In this document: positions 1 through 10,563 of the stretch, piece after piece | Numbering within the stretch: position 1 is the first letter of the stretch | Layout: each line of letters opens with the position of its first letter | NCBI RefSeq assembly: GCF_029109325.1 | Contig: NZ_JAQKQJ010000010.1 | Location: forward strand, 496,001-560,000 | Reading direction: 5' to 3' | Source of the DNA: Nodosilinea sp. PGN35 | Lineage (GTDB): Bacteria; Cyanobacteriota; Cyanobacteriia; Phormidesmidales; Phormidesmidaceae | Length of the DNA stretch: 64,000 bases | The notes under the pieces: generated by a model | Database searches by the model: none | The model's input: the letters and a program-made list of their open reading frames with translations, nothing else | Told to the model about the DNA's origin: nothing | Made by a program: the position numbers and the translations under genes

Positions 1-981
1 CACCACCGCGCTGCGGGCCTCGAAGCGATCCAGCCCCTGAAAGTGGGCGGTGTTTTCGTTCATGGTGCCGTCTTTGTTCATGACGGTGATCATGGGCAGG
101 TTGTGGCGCTGGCCCATGGCAAAGTCGTTGGGGTCGTGGGCGGGGGTGACCTTGACGCAGCCGGTGCCAAACGCCGCGTCCACGTAGTCGTCGGCAATCA
201 CGGGAATCTCGCGGTTGACCAGGGGCAGGGTCAGGGTTTTGCCCACCAGATGCCGGTAGCGATCGTCGTTGGGGTTCACCGCTACGGCGGTGTCGCCCAG
301 CATGGTCTCGGGCCGGGTGGTGGCCACCTCCACGTAGCCCGAGCCGTCGGTGAAGGGGTAGCGGAAGTGCCACAGGTGCCCGTCTACCTCGCGCTGCTCC
401 ACCTCCAGGTCAGACACCGCCGACTGGCTGGCGGGGCACCAGTTGACCATGTAGTTGCCCCGGTAGATCAGCCCCTCGTCGTAGAGCTGGGTAAAGGCGG
501 TCAGCACCGCGTGGGACAGCCCCTCATCCATGGTGAAGCGCTCGCGGCTCCAGTCCACCGAGACGCCCAGCTTGCGCAGCTGGTTGACGATGGTGCCGCC
601 GGATTCGGCCTTCCATTCCCAGGCGCGCTCCAGGTAGCGATCGCGCCCCAAATCCTCTTTGCTGGTGCCCTCGGCCTGCATCTGGCGATCGAGAATGGTG
701 GCTACCGCAATGCTGGCGTGGTCGGTGCCGGGCAGCCACAGGGTGTTGCGCCCGGCCATGCGCTGGTAGCGCACCAGGGTATCGATCAGCGCATTCTCAA
801 AGGCGTGGCCCATGTGCAGGCTGCCGGTGACGTTCGGCGGCGGAATCACCACGCAGTAGGGCTCGCCGGGGTGGTCGGGGTCGGCCTTAAAGACCTGGTT
901 CTCTTCCCACTGGGCCTGCCACTTGGTTTCGGTCTGCGTGGGGTCGTACTGGGCGGAGAGAGCGGGAACGGTGGCCGTCAT
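1..981 (-). CDS. valS: Valine--tRNA ligase, N-terminal part (runs off window)
   Basis: This is the first 327 codons of valyl-tRNA synthetase, which charges tRNA-Val in the cytoplasm. The reading frame continues beyond base 1, so the rest of the roughly 900-1000 residue enzyme is missing only because of the window edge. The class I signature is plain at residues 47-60 ([14 protein letters not shown], with HMGH as the HIGH box). Further on are the ValS-typical [10 protein letters not shown] stretch and the editing-domain pieces [10 protein letters not shown] and [16 protein letters not shown]. The ATG at 981 opens [14 protein letters not shown], a usual ValS N-terminus. No operon partner is seen; the next gene on the same strand starts about 750 bases upstream. 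Family identity is very secure. Confidence 0.97.
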   Translation of the reverse strand, partial: MTATVPALSAQYDPTQTETKWQAQWEENQVFKADPDHPGEPYCVVIPPPNVTGSLHMGHAFENALIDTLVRYQRMAGRNTLWLPGTDHASIAVATILDRQMQAEGTSKEDLGRDRYLERAWEWKAESGGTIVNQLRKLGVSVDWSRERFTMDEGLSHAVLTAFTQLYDEGLIYRGNYMVNWCPASQSAVSDLEVEQREVDGHLWHFRYPFTDGSGYVEVATTRPETMLGDTAVAVNPNDDRYRHLVGKTLTLPLVNREIPVIADDYVDAAFGTGCVKVTPAHDPNDFAMGQRHNLPMITVMNKDGTMNENTAHFQGLDRFEARSAVV

Positions 982-1131
982 CACAAAACCTGGAGCGCGG
1001 GGACTGTTGCGTTGAACTATCGCAATAAAGACAGTGTACCTAGGGATTCTGCCATTTTGATGGGGAACCTGGGAGTTGATGGGTGTGGGGTGTGGGTGGG
1101 GTGTGAGGTGTGGGGTGTACGCGCAACCTTG

Positions 1132-1222
1132 AACCCGAAACCTAAAACCCGAAACCTAAAACCCGAAACCTAAAACCTAAAACCCAAAACCTAAAACCCG
1201 AAACCTAAAACCCGAAACCTAA
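1132..1222. repeat. 14-bp tandem repeat (aacccgaaacctaa)
   Basis: About six copies of a 14-base unit plus one 7-base half copy run through the valS / toxin intergenic space. One unit has g replaced by a. A G/T-rich stretch (about 1080-1121) lies just before it, so the two strands are strongly skewed here. No gene is seen in 982-1241. It looks like a slippage-prone simple repeat. Confidence 0.85.
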
Positions 1223-1241
1223 AATCCCATCCGCTAACACC

Positions 1242-1736
1242 TCAGATCTCATCGACAAACTTGAGAATCTTTTGGTAAAGCTGGTGGTTGATGCGAAAAC
1301 CGGCCAGTTCCACCAGGGCATCCATTACCCGCCGCACGCTAGGTATCAGCGCCCGCTGCTTGGCGACGATGATAATGCCAAAAATGCCAATGACCGACAG
1401 CCCTAGATCTTGGGCTACCTGCCGTCCGCGCCGCTCGTTGATCAGCAATTCGTCGGCGTGGATCTGTAGGGCCAGGGCCAGGGTGTGGGTATCGCCCAGG
1501 TCAAACTGCTGACCCTGCTGCTGAACGGTGGCGATCGCCCCCTCCGTCGGCCCCTGCACCCTGACCCAATCGGCCGAGAGCACCGCCTGGATGCGGGCAT
1601 TTTTGGCCGTGGCTAGTTCCTGCGCCACCACCTCTGAAATCACCACAGTGCCGTAGATTGCCTCCAGCAGCCAGAGGTAGTCGATCAGAGCCAAGCTGCC
1701 CAGCGACGAAGCATCGCTCACAATGGTCATAGCCAC
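1242..1736 (-). CDS. DUF3368 PIN-like toxin
   Basis: A 164-residue protein matching the DUF3368 branch of PIN-domain proteins, putative RNases of type II toxin-antitoxin systems. It has an N-terminal acidic PIN motif (IVSDASSLGSLA), a middle LGDTHTLALAL segment and the very typical LLINERRGRQVAQDLGL followed by GIFGIIIVAKQRALIP. The acidic residues (D in VSDAS, E in NERRGR) are the expected metal ligands. The start overlaps the end of the upstream UPF0175 gene by 10 bases, as expected for a translationally coupled toxin-antitoxin pair. RNase activity is inferred from the family. Gene borders and family are confident. Confidence 0.88.
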   Translation of the reverse strand: MAMTIVSDASSLGSLALIDYLWLLEAIYGTVVISEVVAQELATAKNARIQAVLSADWVRVQGPTEGAIATVQQQGQQFDLGDTHTLALALQIHADELLINERRGRQVAQDLGLSVIGIFGIIIVAKQRALIPSVRRVMDALVELAGFRINHQLYQKILKFVDEI

Positions 1737-1978
1737 CCCCGGCGGCGCAGGTTTTCAATGTCGTTGGTAAAGGCCTCTACATCGTAGTGGACGCAAACCC
1801 CCCGACTGCCGAGGATCTTTTGAAACTCCATCAGGTGGATGCCCGCGATCTGGCTGGCAATGCCCAGGGTGACCCGCTCTTGCTCAAACAGAGAGATGGC
1901 CATTTCCCGCAGCCAGTCGGCCCTCGAAAAGGTTGGGCACTGGGCAACTTCGTCAGGAATATCCAGGTAGATACGCAT
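1727..1978 (-). CDS. UPF0175 antitoxin-like protein
   Basis: An 83-residue UPF0175 protein that begins MRIYLDIPDEV and contains the helix-rich FEQERVTLGIASQIAGI segment, a likely helix-turn-helix, followed by MEFQKILGSRGV. UPF0175 genes usually precede DUF3368 genes and are taken as the antitoxin and autoregulator of the pair, which fits the overlap here. An alternative ATG lies six codons upstream at 1996. I prefer 1978 because family members start with the same residues; neither start has a strong Shine-Dalgarno. Confidence 0.85.
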   Translation of the reverse strand: MRIYLDIPDEVAQCPTFSRADWLREMAISLFEQERVTLGIASQIAGIHLMEFQKILGSRGVCVHYDVEAFTNDIENLRRRGWL

Positions 1979-2068
1979 AGTGGGCAGTGACCCCAAAGAC
2001 GGTCGTTGAGCGGCTGCGGACAGGGTGCGATCGCCGGTAGACGAAACGGCACCTCTAGCTATGGTGCG

Positions 2069-2650
2069 CTATTCTGGCAACCCCGCCGCAAAAAGCTCAG
2101 CGGCGGTCAGGGTGAGATTGGCAAACTGGGCCGACTCTATCCGCTGCTCCCCCGCAAACGTGCCCACCGGGGCAAACCCCTGCCCCTGCTGCGCCAGCAC
2201 CAGCACCGTCCGATCCTGGGGGTTGATAATCCAATATTCAGGAATGTCTAAATCCTCATACTGAGCACGCTTAGCCACATAATCGCGCTCCCACTGCAAC
2301 TCCCCTGGGCTAACTACCTCCACCACCAGGGCGGGCGGCGGCATCGTCAGGCGAATGGTGTTGCGCCGGGCCAATAGCTGAATGTGCTCCGGCTGAAGCA
2401 CCGTCAAGTCGGGGTAGCGATTCTTCGGTTCGCCCCTGACTTCGAGTTCCAGGCCGTGCCCTCGCACCCGGTCTATCCCTAACAACAGCGCCAAGATTAA
2501 CAGCAGACGATTGGCAATCTGTACGTTTTGCCCAGACTCTGGCGGCACCGCGATCAGTTCTCCATTAAATAGCTCATAAAAATTCTCTGTGCCGTCGTCG
2601 TAGGCCAGATAGTCGTCAAAGCTATAGAACCTGGGCCGCGTCTGCACCAT
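2069..2650 (-). CDS. Uma2 family (DUF820) endonuclease-like protein
   Basis: A 193-residue Uma2/DUF820 protein, a cyanobacterium-expanded family with a PD-(D/E)XK restriction-endonuclease fold. Visible motifs are the N-terminal DDYLAYDDGTENFYELFNGELI, the RYPDLTVL aspartate strand, PPALVVEVVSPGE with the catalytic-type glutamate, and the closing YEDLDIPEYWIINPQ. In vivo function is not established for the family. The gene is monocistronic and diverges from dnaK3. A second, only distantly similar Uma2 gene lies at 7927. Confidence 0.9.
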   Translation of the reverse strand: MVQTRPRFYSFDDYLAYDDGTENFYELFNGELIAVPPESGQNVQIANRLLLILALLLGIDRVRGHGLELEVRGEPKNRYPDLTVLQPEHIQLLARRNTIRLTMPPPALVVEVVSPGELQWERDYVAKRAQYEDLDIPEYWIINPQDRTVLVLAQQGQGFAPVGTFAGEQRIESAQFANLTLTAAELFAAGLPE

Positions 2651-3017
2651 AGAGAAGAAAGCTGAGCTTCAAGATATAGCCGTAGTCACATCGGTTAGGA
2701 CGTCAAGTAACCTTGAAAACGTTCAAACGTTTGAACGTTCGTAGGGAAGCTGTCTCAACCAACCTGGCCATAGCTATAGCTTCAGTCTAGGCCATTCCCA
2801 AACCCAGAGGCACCGTTACTCCCTTACCCCCCTCATCTCCCCCACCCGCTCCATCTCCCCCTGCTAAGCCCCCAAAAGCCATGCGGTAGAATCTAGGCCA
2901 GCCTGTGACAGACTATCATTAAGAAAGTTGATGTAAGTAGGTTGGCAGAAGCAATGCCCTCCCGGTGCTAACCTTCATTGAGCACGCAGTCCGACAGATA
3001 AGGAGACGCCAGAGCGC
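2651..3017. other. Divergent intergenic region Uma2 / dnaK3
   Basis: This 367-base gap separates two divergently transcribed genes and must hold both promoters. It contains a palindromic dispersed element (about 2672-2779), a C-rich stretch (2812-2880) and the dnaK3 leader, which ends in the Shine-Dalgarno AAGGAG at about 3000-3004, twelve bases before the ATG. I see no CIRCE heat-shock operator and no small ORF. Confidence 0.6.
2672..2779. repeat. Dispersed palindromic element, copy 1
   Basis: About 108 bases that are nearly identical to 20364-20473. The outer ends read tatagc...gctata. The centre is a 22-bp perfect palindrome (2718-2739) made of AACGTT blocks around CAAACGTTTG. A 7-base direct repeat, agcttca, flanks it (2665-2671 and 2778-2784), so a target-site duplication is possible. 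It encodes nothing and can form a long hairpin. The MITE-like interpretation is inference. Confidence 0.75.
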
Positions 3018-5855
<2,838 letters not shown>

Positions 5856-5991
5856 CCCTCCCTCGACCTCTGAGTATCCGCGAAACGTCCCCATCTAGCC
5901 CGTAGCGTGGCCCGTAGCATGGTTTTATATCAGCTCCGTTTCGTCCTACCCTCTACCCGCCACCCATCCACCCCCTACGTCTCACCCCTCA

Positions 5992-6951
5992 ATGGAGAAC
6001 TTTCGGAACTACTACGACATTCTGGGGGTTTCCAGAGAAGCGGCCTTTAGCGACATCAAGCAGGCCTACCGCAAGCTGGCCCGGCAGTACCATCCCGACC
6101 TCAATCCTGGCGACCGGGCTGCCGAAGAGCAGTTTAAGCTGGTCAGCGAAGCCTACACGGTGCTCTCCGACGACGAAAAGCGGGCCCAGTACGAAAAATT
6201 TAGCGAGTACTGGCAGCAGGAGGGCTTTAAAAAAGGCCAGGGCAAATCTGTGGTCGGCGATATATTCGGCGGGCGCATTTCCCTTGAAGACTTTGGCTTT
6301 GGCGAGTTTCCCGACTTCAACGTCTTTGTCGATCAGCTGCTCAACCGCCGTCCGCCCGCCCGCCGGGAAGATGCGGGCACCGACAATGGCTACAGGCCAG
6401 AGGGCACGCGAACCTACCAGCCCAGCCCCACCCGCGATCCGCGCGATGCCGAGGCCGACCTCACCGTTCCCCTCGAAAAAGCCTTTCGCGGCGGGCGCGA
6501 GCGCATTCGTCTGGAAGATGGGCGATCGCTGGAAGTCAACATGCCCGTGGGCATGGTCACCGGTCAGCGCATTCGTCTGCGGGGCCAGGGGGTGGGCGGC
6601 GGCAACCTCTACCTGCGCATTCAGGTTGACCCCCACCCCTTCTACACCCTGCGCGGCAACGATGTGTACTGCCGGGTGCCGATCACCCCTAGCGAAGCCG
6701 CCCTGGGCAGCACTATCGACATCCCCACCCTCGATGGCCCCGTGCGCACTACCCTGCCCCAGGGGGCGCAGACCGGGCAGATCATTCAGCTGGCGGGGCG
6801 CGGCTACCCCATTGGCAAGGAAAAGCGCGGCGACCAGATTGTAGAGTTACAGGTGGCGGTGCCGACCGGGCTGAGCGATCGCGAAAAAGCCCTCTACGAA
6901 GAACTGCGCCAGACCGAACGCTTCCGCCCCCGCGCCGACCTGCTCCTCTAG
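5992..6951 (+). CDS. dnaJ3: DnaJ-type co-chaperone without zinc finger (DnaJ3)
   Basis: A 319-residue J-domain protein that stimulates Hsp70 ATPase. The J domain spans residues 5-70, with the invariant HPD in LARQYHPDLNPG. It has no Cys-rich CxxCxGxG zinc-finger domain. A Gly/Arg-containing linker leads to the two beta-rich C-terminal substrate-binding domains (LTVPLEKAFRGG, VDPHPFYTLRGNDVYCRVPI, GRGYPIGKEKRGDQ), so it is a type II/CbpA-like DnaJ. It lies 136 bases behind dnaK3 on the same strand and is presumably its dedicated partner. An ATG is used and no strong Shine-Dalgarno is visible. Confidence 0.93.
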   Translation: MENFRNYYDILGVSREAAFSDIKQAYRKLARQYHPDLNPGDRAAEEQFKLVSEAYTVLSDDEKRAQYEKFSEYWQQEGFKKGQGKSVVGDIFGGRISLEDFGFGEFPDFNVFVDQLLNRRPPARREDAGTDNGYRPEGTRTYQPSPTRDPRDAEADLTVPLEKAFRGGRERIRLEDGRSLEVNMPVGMVTGQRIRLRGQGVGGGNLYLRIQVDPHPFYTLRGNDVYCRVPITPSEAALGSTIDIPTLDGPVRTTLPQGAQTGQIIQLAGRGYPIGKEKRGDQIVELQVAVPTGLSDREKALYEELRQTERFRPRADLLL

Positions 6952-7179
6952 CCGAATTGTTGCAAAAGCGTTACGAAAACTTCCCCTTTTCTCACAAGCA
7001 GAACATTGAGTAACCCCTACGAATTCCCCATAAAACGGACGTTTTGACCTGCTTTCCGACCCAATCAACCCGCTGAGAGCAGCTTCGCCATCGACAATTA
7101 AATGAGAATTTAACTTTCCCTAGCGGCCCCCGAGTCGCTAAACTATCAATGGAAAAAGGTCATCCCGTCATTTTTAACT

Positions 7180-7665
7180 ATGTCTGTTGTTAGCCAAGTT
7201 ATTTTGAATGCCGACGACGAGCTGCGCTACCCAACCACCGGCGAGCTCAAGGCCATTGAAGACTTTTTGAAGACTGGCGAGCAGCGCACCCGCATTGCCG
7301 CCACTCTGTCTGAAAATGAGAAAAAGATTGTGGATCAGGCCAGCAGAGAACTCTGGCGGCGGCGGCCCGACTTCATCGCCCCCGGCGGCAATGCCTACGG
7401 TCAAAAGCAGCGTGCCCTCTGCATTCGCGACTACGGCTGGTACCTGCGCCTCGTCACCTACGGCGTGCTGGCTGGTGACCAGACCCCGATTGAGGCCATT
7501 GGCATTGTGGGCGTTCGCGAAATGTACAACGCCCTGGATGTCCCAGTGCCCGGCATGGTTGAAGCCATCCGCTGCCTCAAAGATGCCTCGCTAAACTTGC
7601 TGTCTGACGAAGACGCCGCCGAAGCGGCCCCCTACTTCGACTACATCATCCAATCGATGTCATAA
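7180..7665 (+). CDS. apcD: Allophycocyanin-B alpha-type subunit ApcD
   Basis: A 161-residue phycobiliprotein of the phycobilisome core. ApcD is a terminal emitter that passes excitation to photosystem I/II. The globin-like sequence begins [19 protein letters not shown], which is ApcD-like; ApcA differs at these positions. It continues with the chromophore region [24 protein letters not shown], whose Cys in [11 protein letters not shown] binds phycocyanobilin. The end, [13 protein letters not shown], is also ApcD-like. It stands alone, as apcD usually does, with a long leader (about 228 bases) and its own terminator. Length is standard for the family. Confidence 0.95.
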   Translation: MSVVSQVILNADDELRYPTTGELKAIEDFLKTGEQRTRIAATLSENEKKIVDQASRELWRRRPDFIAPGGNAYGQKQRALCIRDYGWYLRLVTYGVLAGDQTPIEAIGIVGVREMYNALDVPVPGMVEAIRCLKDASLNLLSDEDAAEAAPYFDYIIQSMS

Positions 7666-7683
7666 GTCTCTAGTAGGCACAAT

Positions 7684-7720
7684 AAAGCCCTGGCTTCTCA
7701 AAGAGGCCGGGGCTTTGCTT
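7684..7720 (+). terminator. Rho-independent terminator of apcD
   Basis: AAAGCCC at 7684-7690 pairs with GGGCTTT at 7710-7716, and the stem is extended by inner GGC/GCC pairs. A short T-containing tail follows. It lies 19 bases after the apcD stop. Confidence 0.8.
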
Positions 7721-7760
7721 TAGGGCAGGATTCTCAGGGCGATCGCACGTTTCCCATCCC

Positions 7761-7866
7761 TATTGCACTGGATGGGATAGTTAGGACAATTTCTCTAAAA
7801 ACGTTTGAACGTTCAAACGTTTCTGAGGGTTCTGAGTGTCCTGACCCCGATGACTAAGGCTATATT
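7761..7866. repeat. Dispersed palindromic element, copy 3 (inverted, diverged)
   Basis: The centre is a 24-bp perfect palindrome (7799-7822) of AAACGTTT / GAACGTTC blocks. Read on the minus strand, its flanks align with copies 1 and 2 (atatagcc.tagtca..tcgg..., gtcaggac..tcag.aacc), and read on the plus strand they match copy 4 at 37973 (tattgcac.ggatggg.tag.taggaca). It lies between apcD and a Uma2 gene. Confidence 0.7.
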
Positions 7867-7926
7867 TCCTCAACCACCCCTGCCGACAGACCCACTACAC
7901 TAGAGGCACATTCACCCGTACCCGCC

Positions 7927-8490
7927 ATGGTTGCCGACTCCCAGCCCTGGACAATCCGCGACCTCGCCGCCATGCCCGACGATGGCGGCTGGAAGCGCTA
8001 CGAAATCATCGACGGAGAACTCTACGTGACCCGCGCCCCCCACATTCGCCATCAAGGTGCCGCTGGGAAGCTGCACATGCGCCTGGAACGCTGGTCTGAG
8101 GAAACGGGCTTAGGCGCAGCCTTTCAGGCTCCCGGCGTCGTGTTCTCCCCGACTGATGCGGTAATCCCCGATGTGGTGTGGATCAGCCAGGAGCGATTGG
8201 CCAATGGTCTCGACGATGCGGGGCACCTGATCGTCCCCCCAGAACTGATGGTTGAAATCCTCTCCCCCGGCGACCTCAACGAGCAGCGCGATAAAGAGGT
8301 CAAGCTCAAGCTCTACTCCCGCTACGGTGTCCAGGAATACTGGATCGCCAACTGGCAGCTCAAAACTCTGGAAATTTACCGCCGCAGCGACGCCCAGCTT
8401 CAGCTCGTCGGCACGCTTTTGGTAGGCGATACCCTCACCTCACCGCTACTGCCCAAATTTAGTACACCTATGGCCGAGCTTTTTCGGTAG
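7927..8490 (+). CDS. Uma2 family (DUF820) endonuclease-like protein
   Basis: A 187-residue Uma2/DUF820 protein with the complete family pattern: DDGGWKRYEIIDGELYVTRAP near the N-terminus, AVIPDVVWIS (Asp strand), PPELMVEILSPGD (Glu strand) and KLYSRYGVQEYWIANW near the end. It is probably a PD-(D/E)XK nuclease fold of unknown physiological role. It is monocistronic, its start is an ATG within the CCATGG context at 7927, and its stop is followed at once by REP-like sequences. Confidence 0.9.
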   Translation: MVADSQPWTIRDLAAMPDDGGWKRYEIIDGELYVTRAPHIRHQGAAGKLHMRLERWSEETGLGAAFQAPGVVFSPTDAVIPDVVWISQERLANGLDDAGHLIVPPELMVEILSPGDLNEQRDKEVKLKLYSRYGVQEYWIANWQLKTLEIYRRSDAQLQLVGTLLVGDTLTSPLLPKFSTPMAELFR

Positions 8491-8495
8491 TGCAT

Positions 8496-8552
8496 GTAGG
8501 GTGCGTCACGCGAAGCTCATGTAGGGTGCGTCATTGCACCGCGTGACGCACC
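8496..8552. repeat. REP-like repeats, left side of the RAYT gene
   Basis: The motif gtagggtgcgtca occurs twice (8496 and 8521). The second copy forms a hairpin, GTGCGTCA (8526-8533) with TGACGCAC (8544-8551). The same motif appears inverted on the right side of the transposase gene, the classical REP/BIME arrangement. Confidence 0.85.
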
Positions 8553-8598
8553 GCCCGATCCTTGGGCATTCTAATTCCATCCCTAGTCGGTGATGAAG

Positions 8599-9153
8599 AT
8601 GCCCAATTACCGCCGCTCTGGTATGCACGGCGGCACGTTTTTCATTACACAGGTTACCTACCAACGCCAGCCTTGGCTTTGCACAGAGATCGGTCGCACA
8701 GCCCTTCGCCACGCTCTCGGTCATGTTCGGCAAAGTCATCCCTTTGATATCGACGCTTTTGTATTGTTGCCTGACCATTTTCACTGTGTGTGGACGCTGC
8801 CCCACAACGATGGCGACCTGTCAAAGCGGATGCGCTTAGTGAAGCGGGTAGTGACTAAATACTATGGTCATGCCCTGGGGCTTTCGGCAGATGTTTCGGC
8901 CTCGCGAGAGAAACGAAAAGAAGGCAACGTGTGGCAGCGTCGCTTCTGGGAGCATTTAATTCGAGATGAATCAGATTTTGCCGCTCATTGCGATTACATT
9001 CACTACAATCCGGTGCGGCATGGGTTGTGTGATACGCCTCAGCAATGGCCATTTTCAAGCTTGCATCGGCTAACGAAAAAGGGAGTCTATTCGCCAGATT
9101 GGGGCGGTGAGGAAATTAAGTCCCTTGAATACATCAACCTTGGCAATGAGTAA
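8599..9153 (+). CDS. REP-associated tyrosine transposase (RAYT, Y1_Tnp)
   Basis: A 184-residue Y1/HUH-type transposase of the RAYT family, single-domain enzymes thought to mobilise REP hairpins. Motifs: MPNYRRSGMHGGTFFITQVTYQ at the N-terminus, LLPDHFHCVWTLP (HFH metal-binding pair), LVKRVVTKYY, and DYIHYNPVRHGL near the C-terminus with the catalytic-type tyrosine. I start at the ATG at 8599 because RAYTs typically begin MPNYRR; GTG 8590 and ATG 8593 are in frame upstream. REP hairpins flank it on both sides, so the element looks intact. Base composition is lower in GC than that of the neighbouring housekeeping genes. Confidence 0.92.
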   Translation: MPNYRRSGMHGGTFFITQVTYQRQPWLCTEIGRTALRHALGHVRQSHPFDIDAFVLLPDHFHCVWTLPHNDGDLSKRMRLVKRVVTKYYGHALGLSADVSASREKRKEGNVWQRRFWEHLIRDESDFAAHCDYIHYNPVRHGLCDTPQQWPFSSLHRLTKKGVYSPDWGGEEIKSLEYINLGNE

Positions 9154-9202
9154 ATTTCAGTGCCTCACGCAGGTCGATGTCACAAGAGAATAAAATTGCG
9201 CG

Positions 9203-9282
9203 TAGGGTGTGTTTTGGCGACAGCCCAACGCACCACCAGGGTTTATTTCCGGTGCGTCACGCGGGGCGATGACGCACCCTAC
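9203..9282. repeat. REP-like repeats, right side of the RAYT gene
   Basis: There are two hairpins: one degenerate (ggtgtgttttgg...ccaacgcacc, about 9206-9234) and one strong, GGTGCGTCA (9251-9259) with TGACGCACC (9270-9278). The latter ends in accctac, the inverse of the left-hand gtagggt. They mirror the left-side REP sequences. Confidence 0.85.
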
Positions 9283-9337
9283 GAAACTATCGCAGCTTGA
9301 ATATTTGACAACACATCAAATTAAATCTGATTTAAAT

Positions 9338-10438
9338 TCATAATCTTTGAATTTCAACATTTGCCTCCATAACCTCACAATGATCTATACGAAGAAACAA
9401 ATCCCAAAGCTTGCCTCCTCCCCACACTGAATTTAATTCACCGCATACAAGTCTTGACTTTCCGGGGCTCCCAAGAGCACTTCCTGAATAGGATGTTCCG
9501 ACAAAAATCGATGCTGGAAATGCCCCTGCCGGACATTCTAGAGGATTTGAGGTTAGCTCTGAATAAGTTATACAGCCTTTGCCTTTTTTCCAGCCAATAT
9601 GGTTATAAAACTCATCCAAGATTTCGTGGCCAGGGAATTTGCCATCGAGAGAGGCGCCACACTCTAGGTAAATACGTTTTTGGGCGCTAAATCCCCATTG
9701 CTCATCGCTCTGTTCTAACCATAATCTATCGATCATTTTGAGGTCGGCGCAGGAAGCAGTTAGAAAATCTCTTTTCTTAAGAGCATAGGCATCTTCATAT
9801 CGCTCAACAATTTTGAATATTAGGCTGCGCGTCTCTCGGTCGGCATCTCTCCACTGGCCCGCTTGTAGCAAATCGTGGAGCTTGTTGTAGTTAATCCCTT
9901 TTTCTGATACCAAGTCATCTTTTAAGGCAGGTGGCAGTACAGAGGGTAAGCCAGTGGTCTGTGCTGCCCCCACGGCAGTGACGGTTTGGGTGTCAATGAC
10001 CTGGACTGTTTCGTATGGGGTTAAGGCTCTGAAACCCGTGATACCCCATACGAGTTGAGAGAGTGGGTCTGGGTCTTGCAGGCGAAAATCAACCCAGTGG
10101 ATGTTCTTGAGCAGTACGGGTAGCTTGGGCTGCTGGGGGGCGTTAGCCAGCATAACTGGAATCACAGGGAGCTGGCGTGAGACAAACTCTTGAAGAAAGC
10201 AGTAGATTTCTTGCTGCTGCCAGGGGCCAATGCCCTGCTTGCCAATGAAGACAGCGGCAGCGCCGATGCTCTCTATCTGTCGTTCGAGGACGAGTTGCCA
10301 CACTTCGCCGGGGCGAATCTCCCAGACATCGAGCCAGGGGGTGAGGTTGTTTTGCCGAAGCTGCTGGGCGATTTGAATGACGGCGGGTTTATCTTCGCTG
10401 TTGTGGCAAAGAAAAACGTCAAACTTCTGCTCGATCAT
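9338..10438 (-). CDS. TIR-GUN4 fusion protein
   Basis: A 366-residue two-domain protein. Residues 5-135 are a TIR domain: FDVFLCHNSEDKPAV at the start, WLDVWEIRPGE, and a conserved Glu (residue 77) in GPWQQQEI at the position of the NADase/catalytic glutamate of TIR enzymes. A linker (about 136-180) leads to a GUN4 domain (about 182-320): LHDLLQAGQWRDADRETRSLI, LKMIDRLWLEQSDEQWGFSAQ, then GWKKGKGCITYSEL and CPAGAFPASI. GUN4 binds protoporphyrin IX/Mg-protoporphyrin and stimulates Mg chelatase, so a tetrapyrrole-gated TIR effector is possible (inference). I chose ATG 10438; TTG 10480 is in frame but starts with residues unlike TIR proteins. The gene is AT-richer than its neighbours (sampled line 9541: 23/60 G+C). 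hemL lies directly upstream, separated by a terminator. Confidence 0.85.
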   Translation of the reverse strand: MIEQKFDVFLCHNSEDKPAVIQIAQQLRQNNLTPWLDVWEIRPGEVWQLVLERQIESIGAAAVFIGKQGIGPWQQQEIYCFLQEFVSRQLPVIPVMLANAPQQPKLPVLLKNIHWVDFRLQDPDPLSQLVWGITGFRALTPYETVQVIDTQTVTAVGAAQTTGLPSVLPPALKDDLVSEKGINYNKLHDLLQAGQWRDADRETRSLIFKIVERYEDAYALKKRDFLTASCADLKMIDRLWLEQSDEQWGFSAQKRIYLECGASLDGKFPGHEILDEFYNHIGWKKGKGCITYSELTSNPLECPAGAFPASIFVGTSYSGSALGSPGKSRLVCGELNSVWGGGKLWDLFLRIDHCEVMEANVEIQRL

Positions 10439-10509
10439 GGAGTGATTGCCCAGGTCTACCGCTGGCTTGTGCCTGTCCAAAGTTTAGCCTGATTCAATTA
10501 AGAGACACC

Positions 10510-10542
10510 AAACCCCTGGGTTCTTCAAGAATCCAGGGGTTT
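10510..10542. terminator. Strong hairpin between hemL and TIR-GUN4
   Basis: AAACCCCTGG (10510-10519) pairs with CCAGGGGTTT (10533-10542), and the inner TTCTT/AAGAA also pair, leaving almost no loop. It lies 22 bases after the hemL stop on the minus strand, so it probably ends the hemL transcript and gives the TIR-GUN4 gene its own promoter. Confidence 0.75.
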
Positions 10543-10563
10543 TAGCGGAGATGAGTTTCCTAC

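Noticed and set aside
43..1173. A 376-codon plus-strand ORF over the first kilobase
   Set aside because: It is antisense to valS; its sequence is the Val/His/Gly-rich pattern produced by a GC-rich gene read backwards. The minus strand shows clear synthetase motifs.
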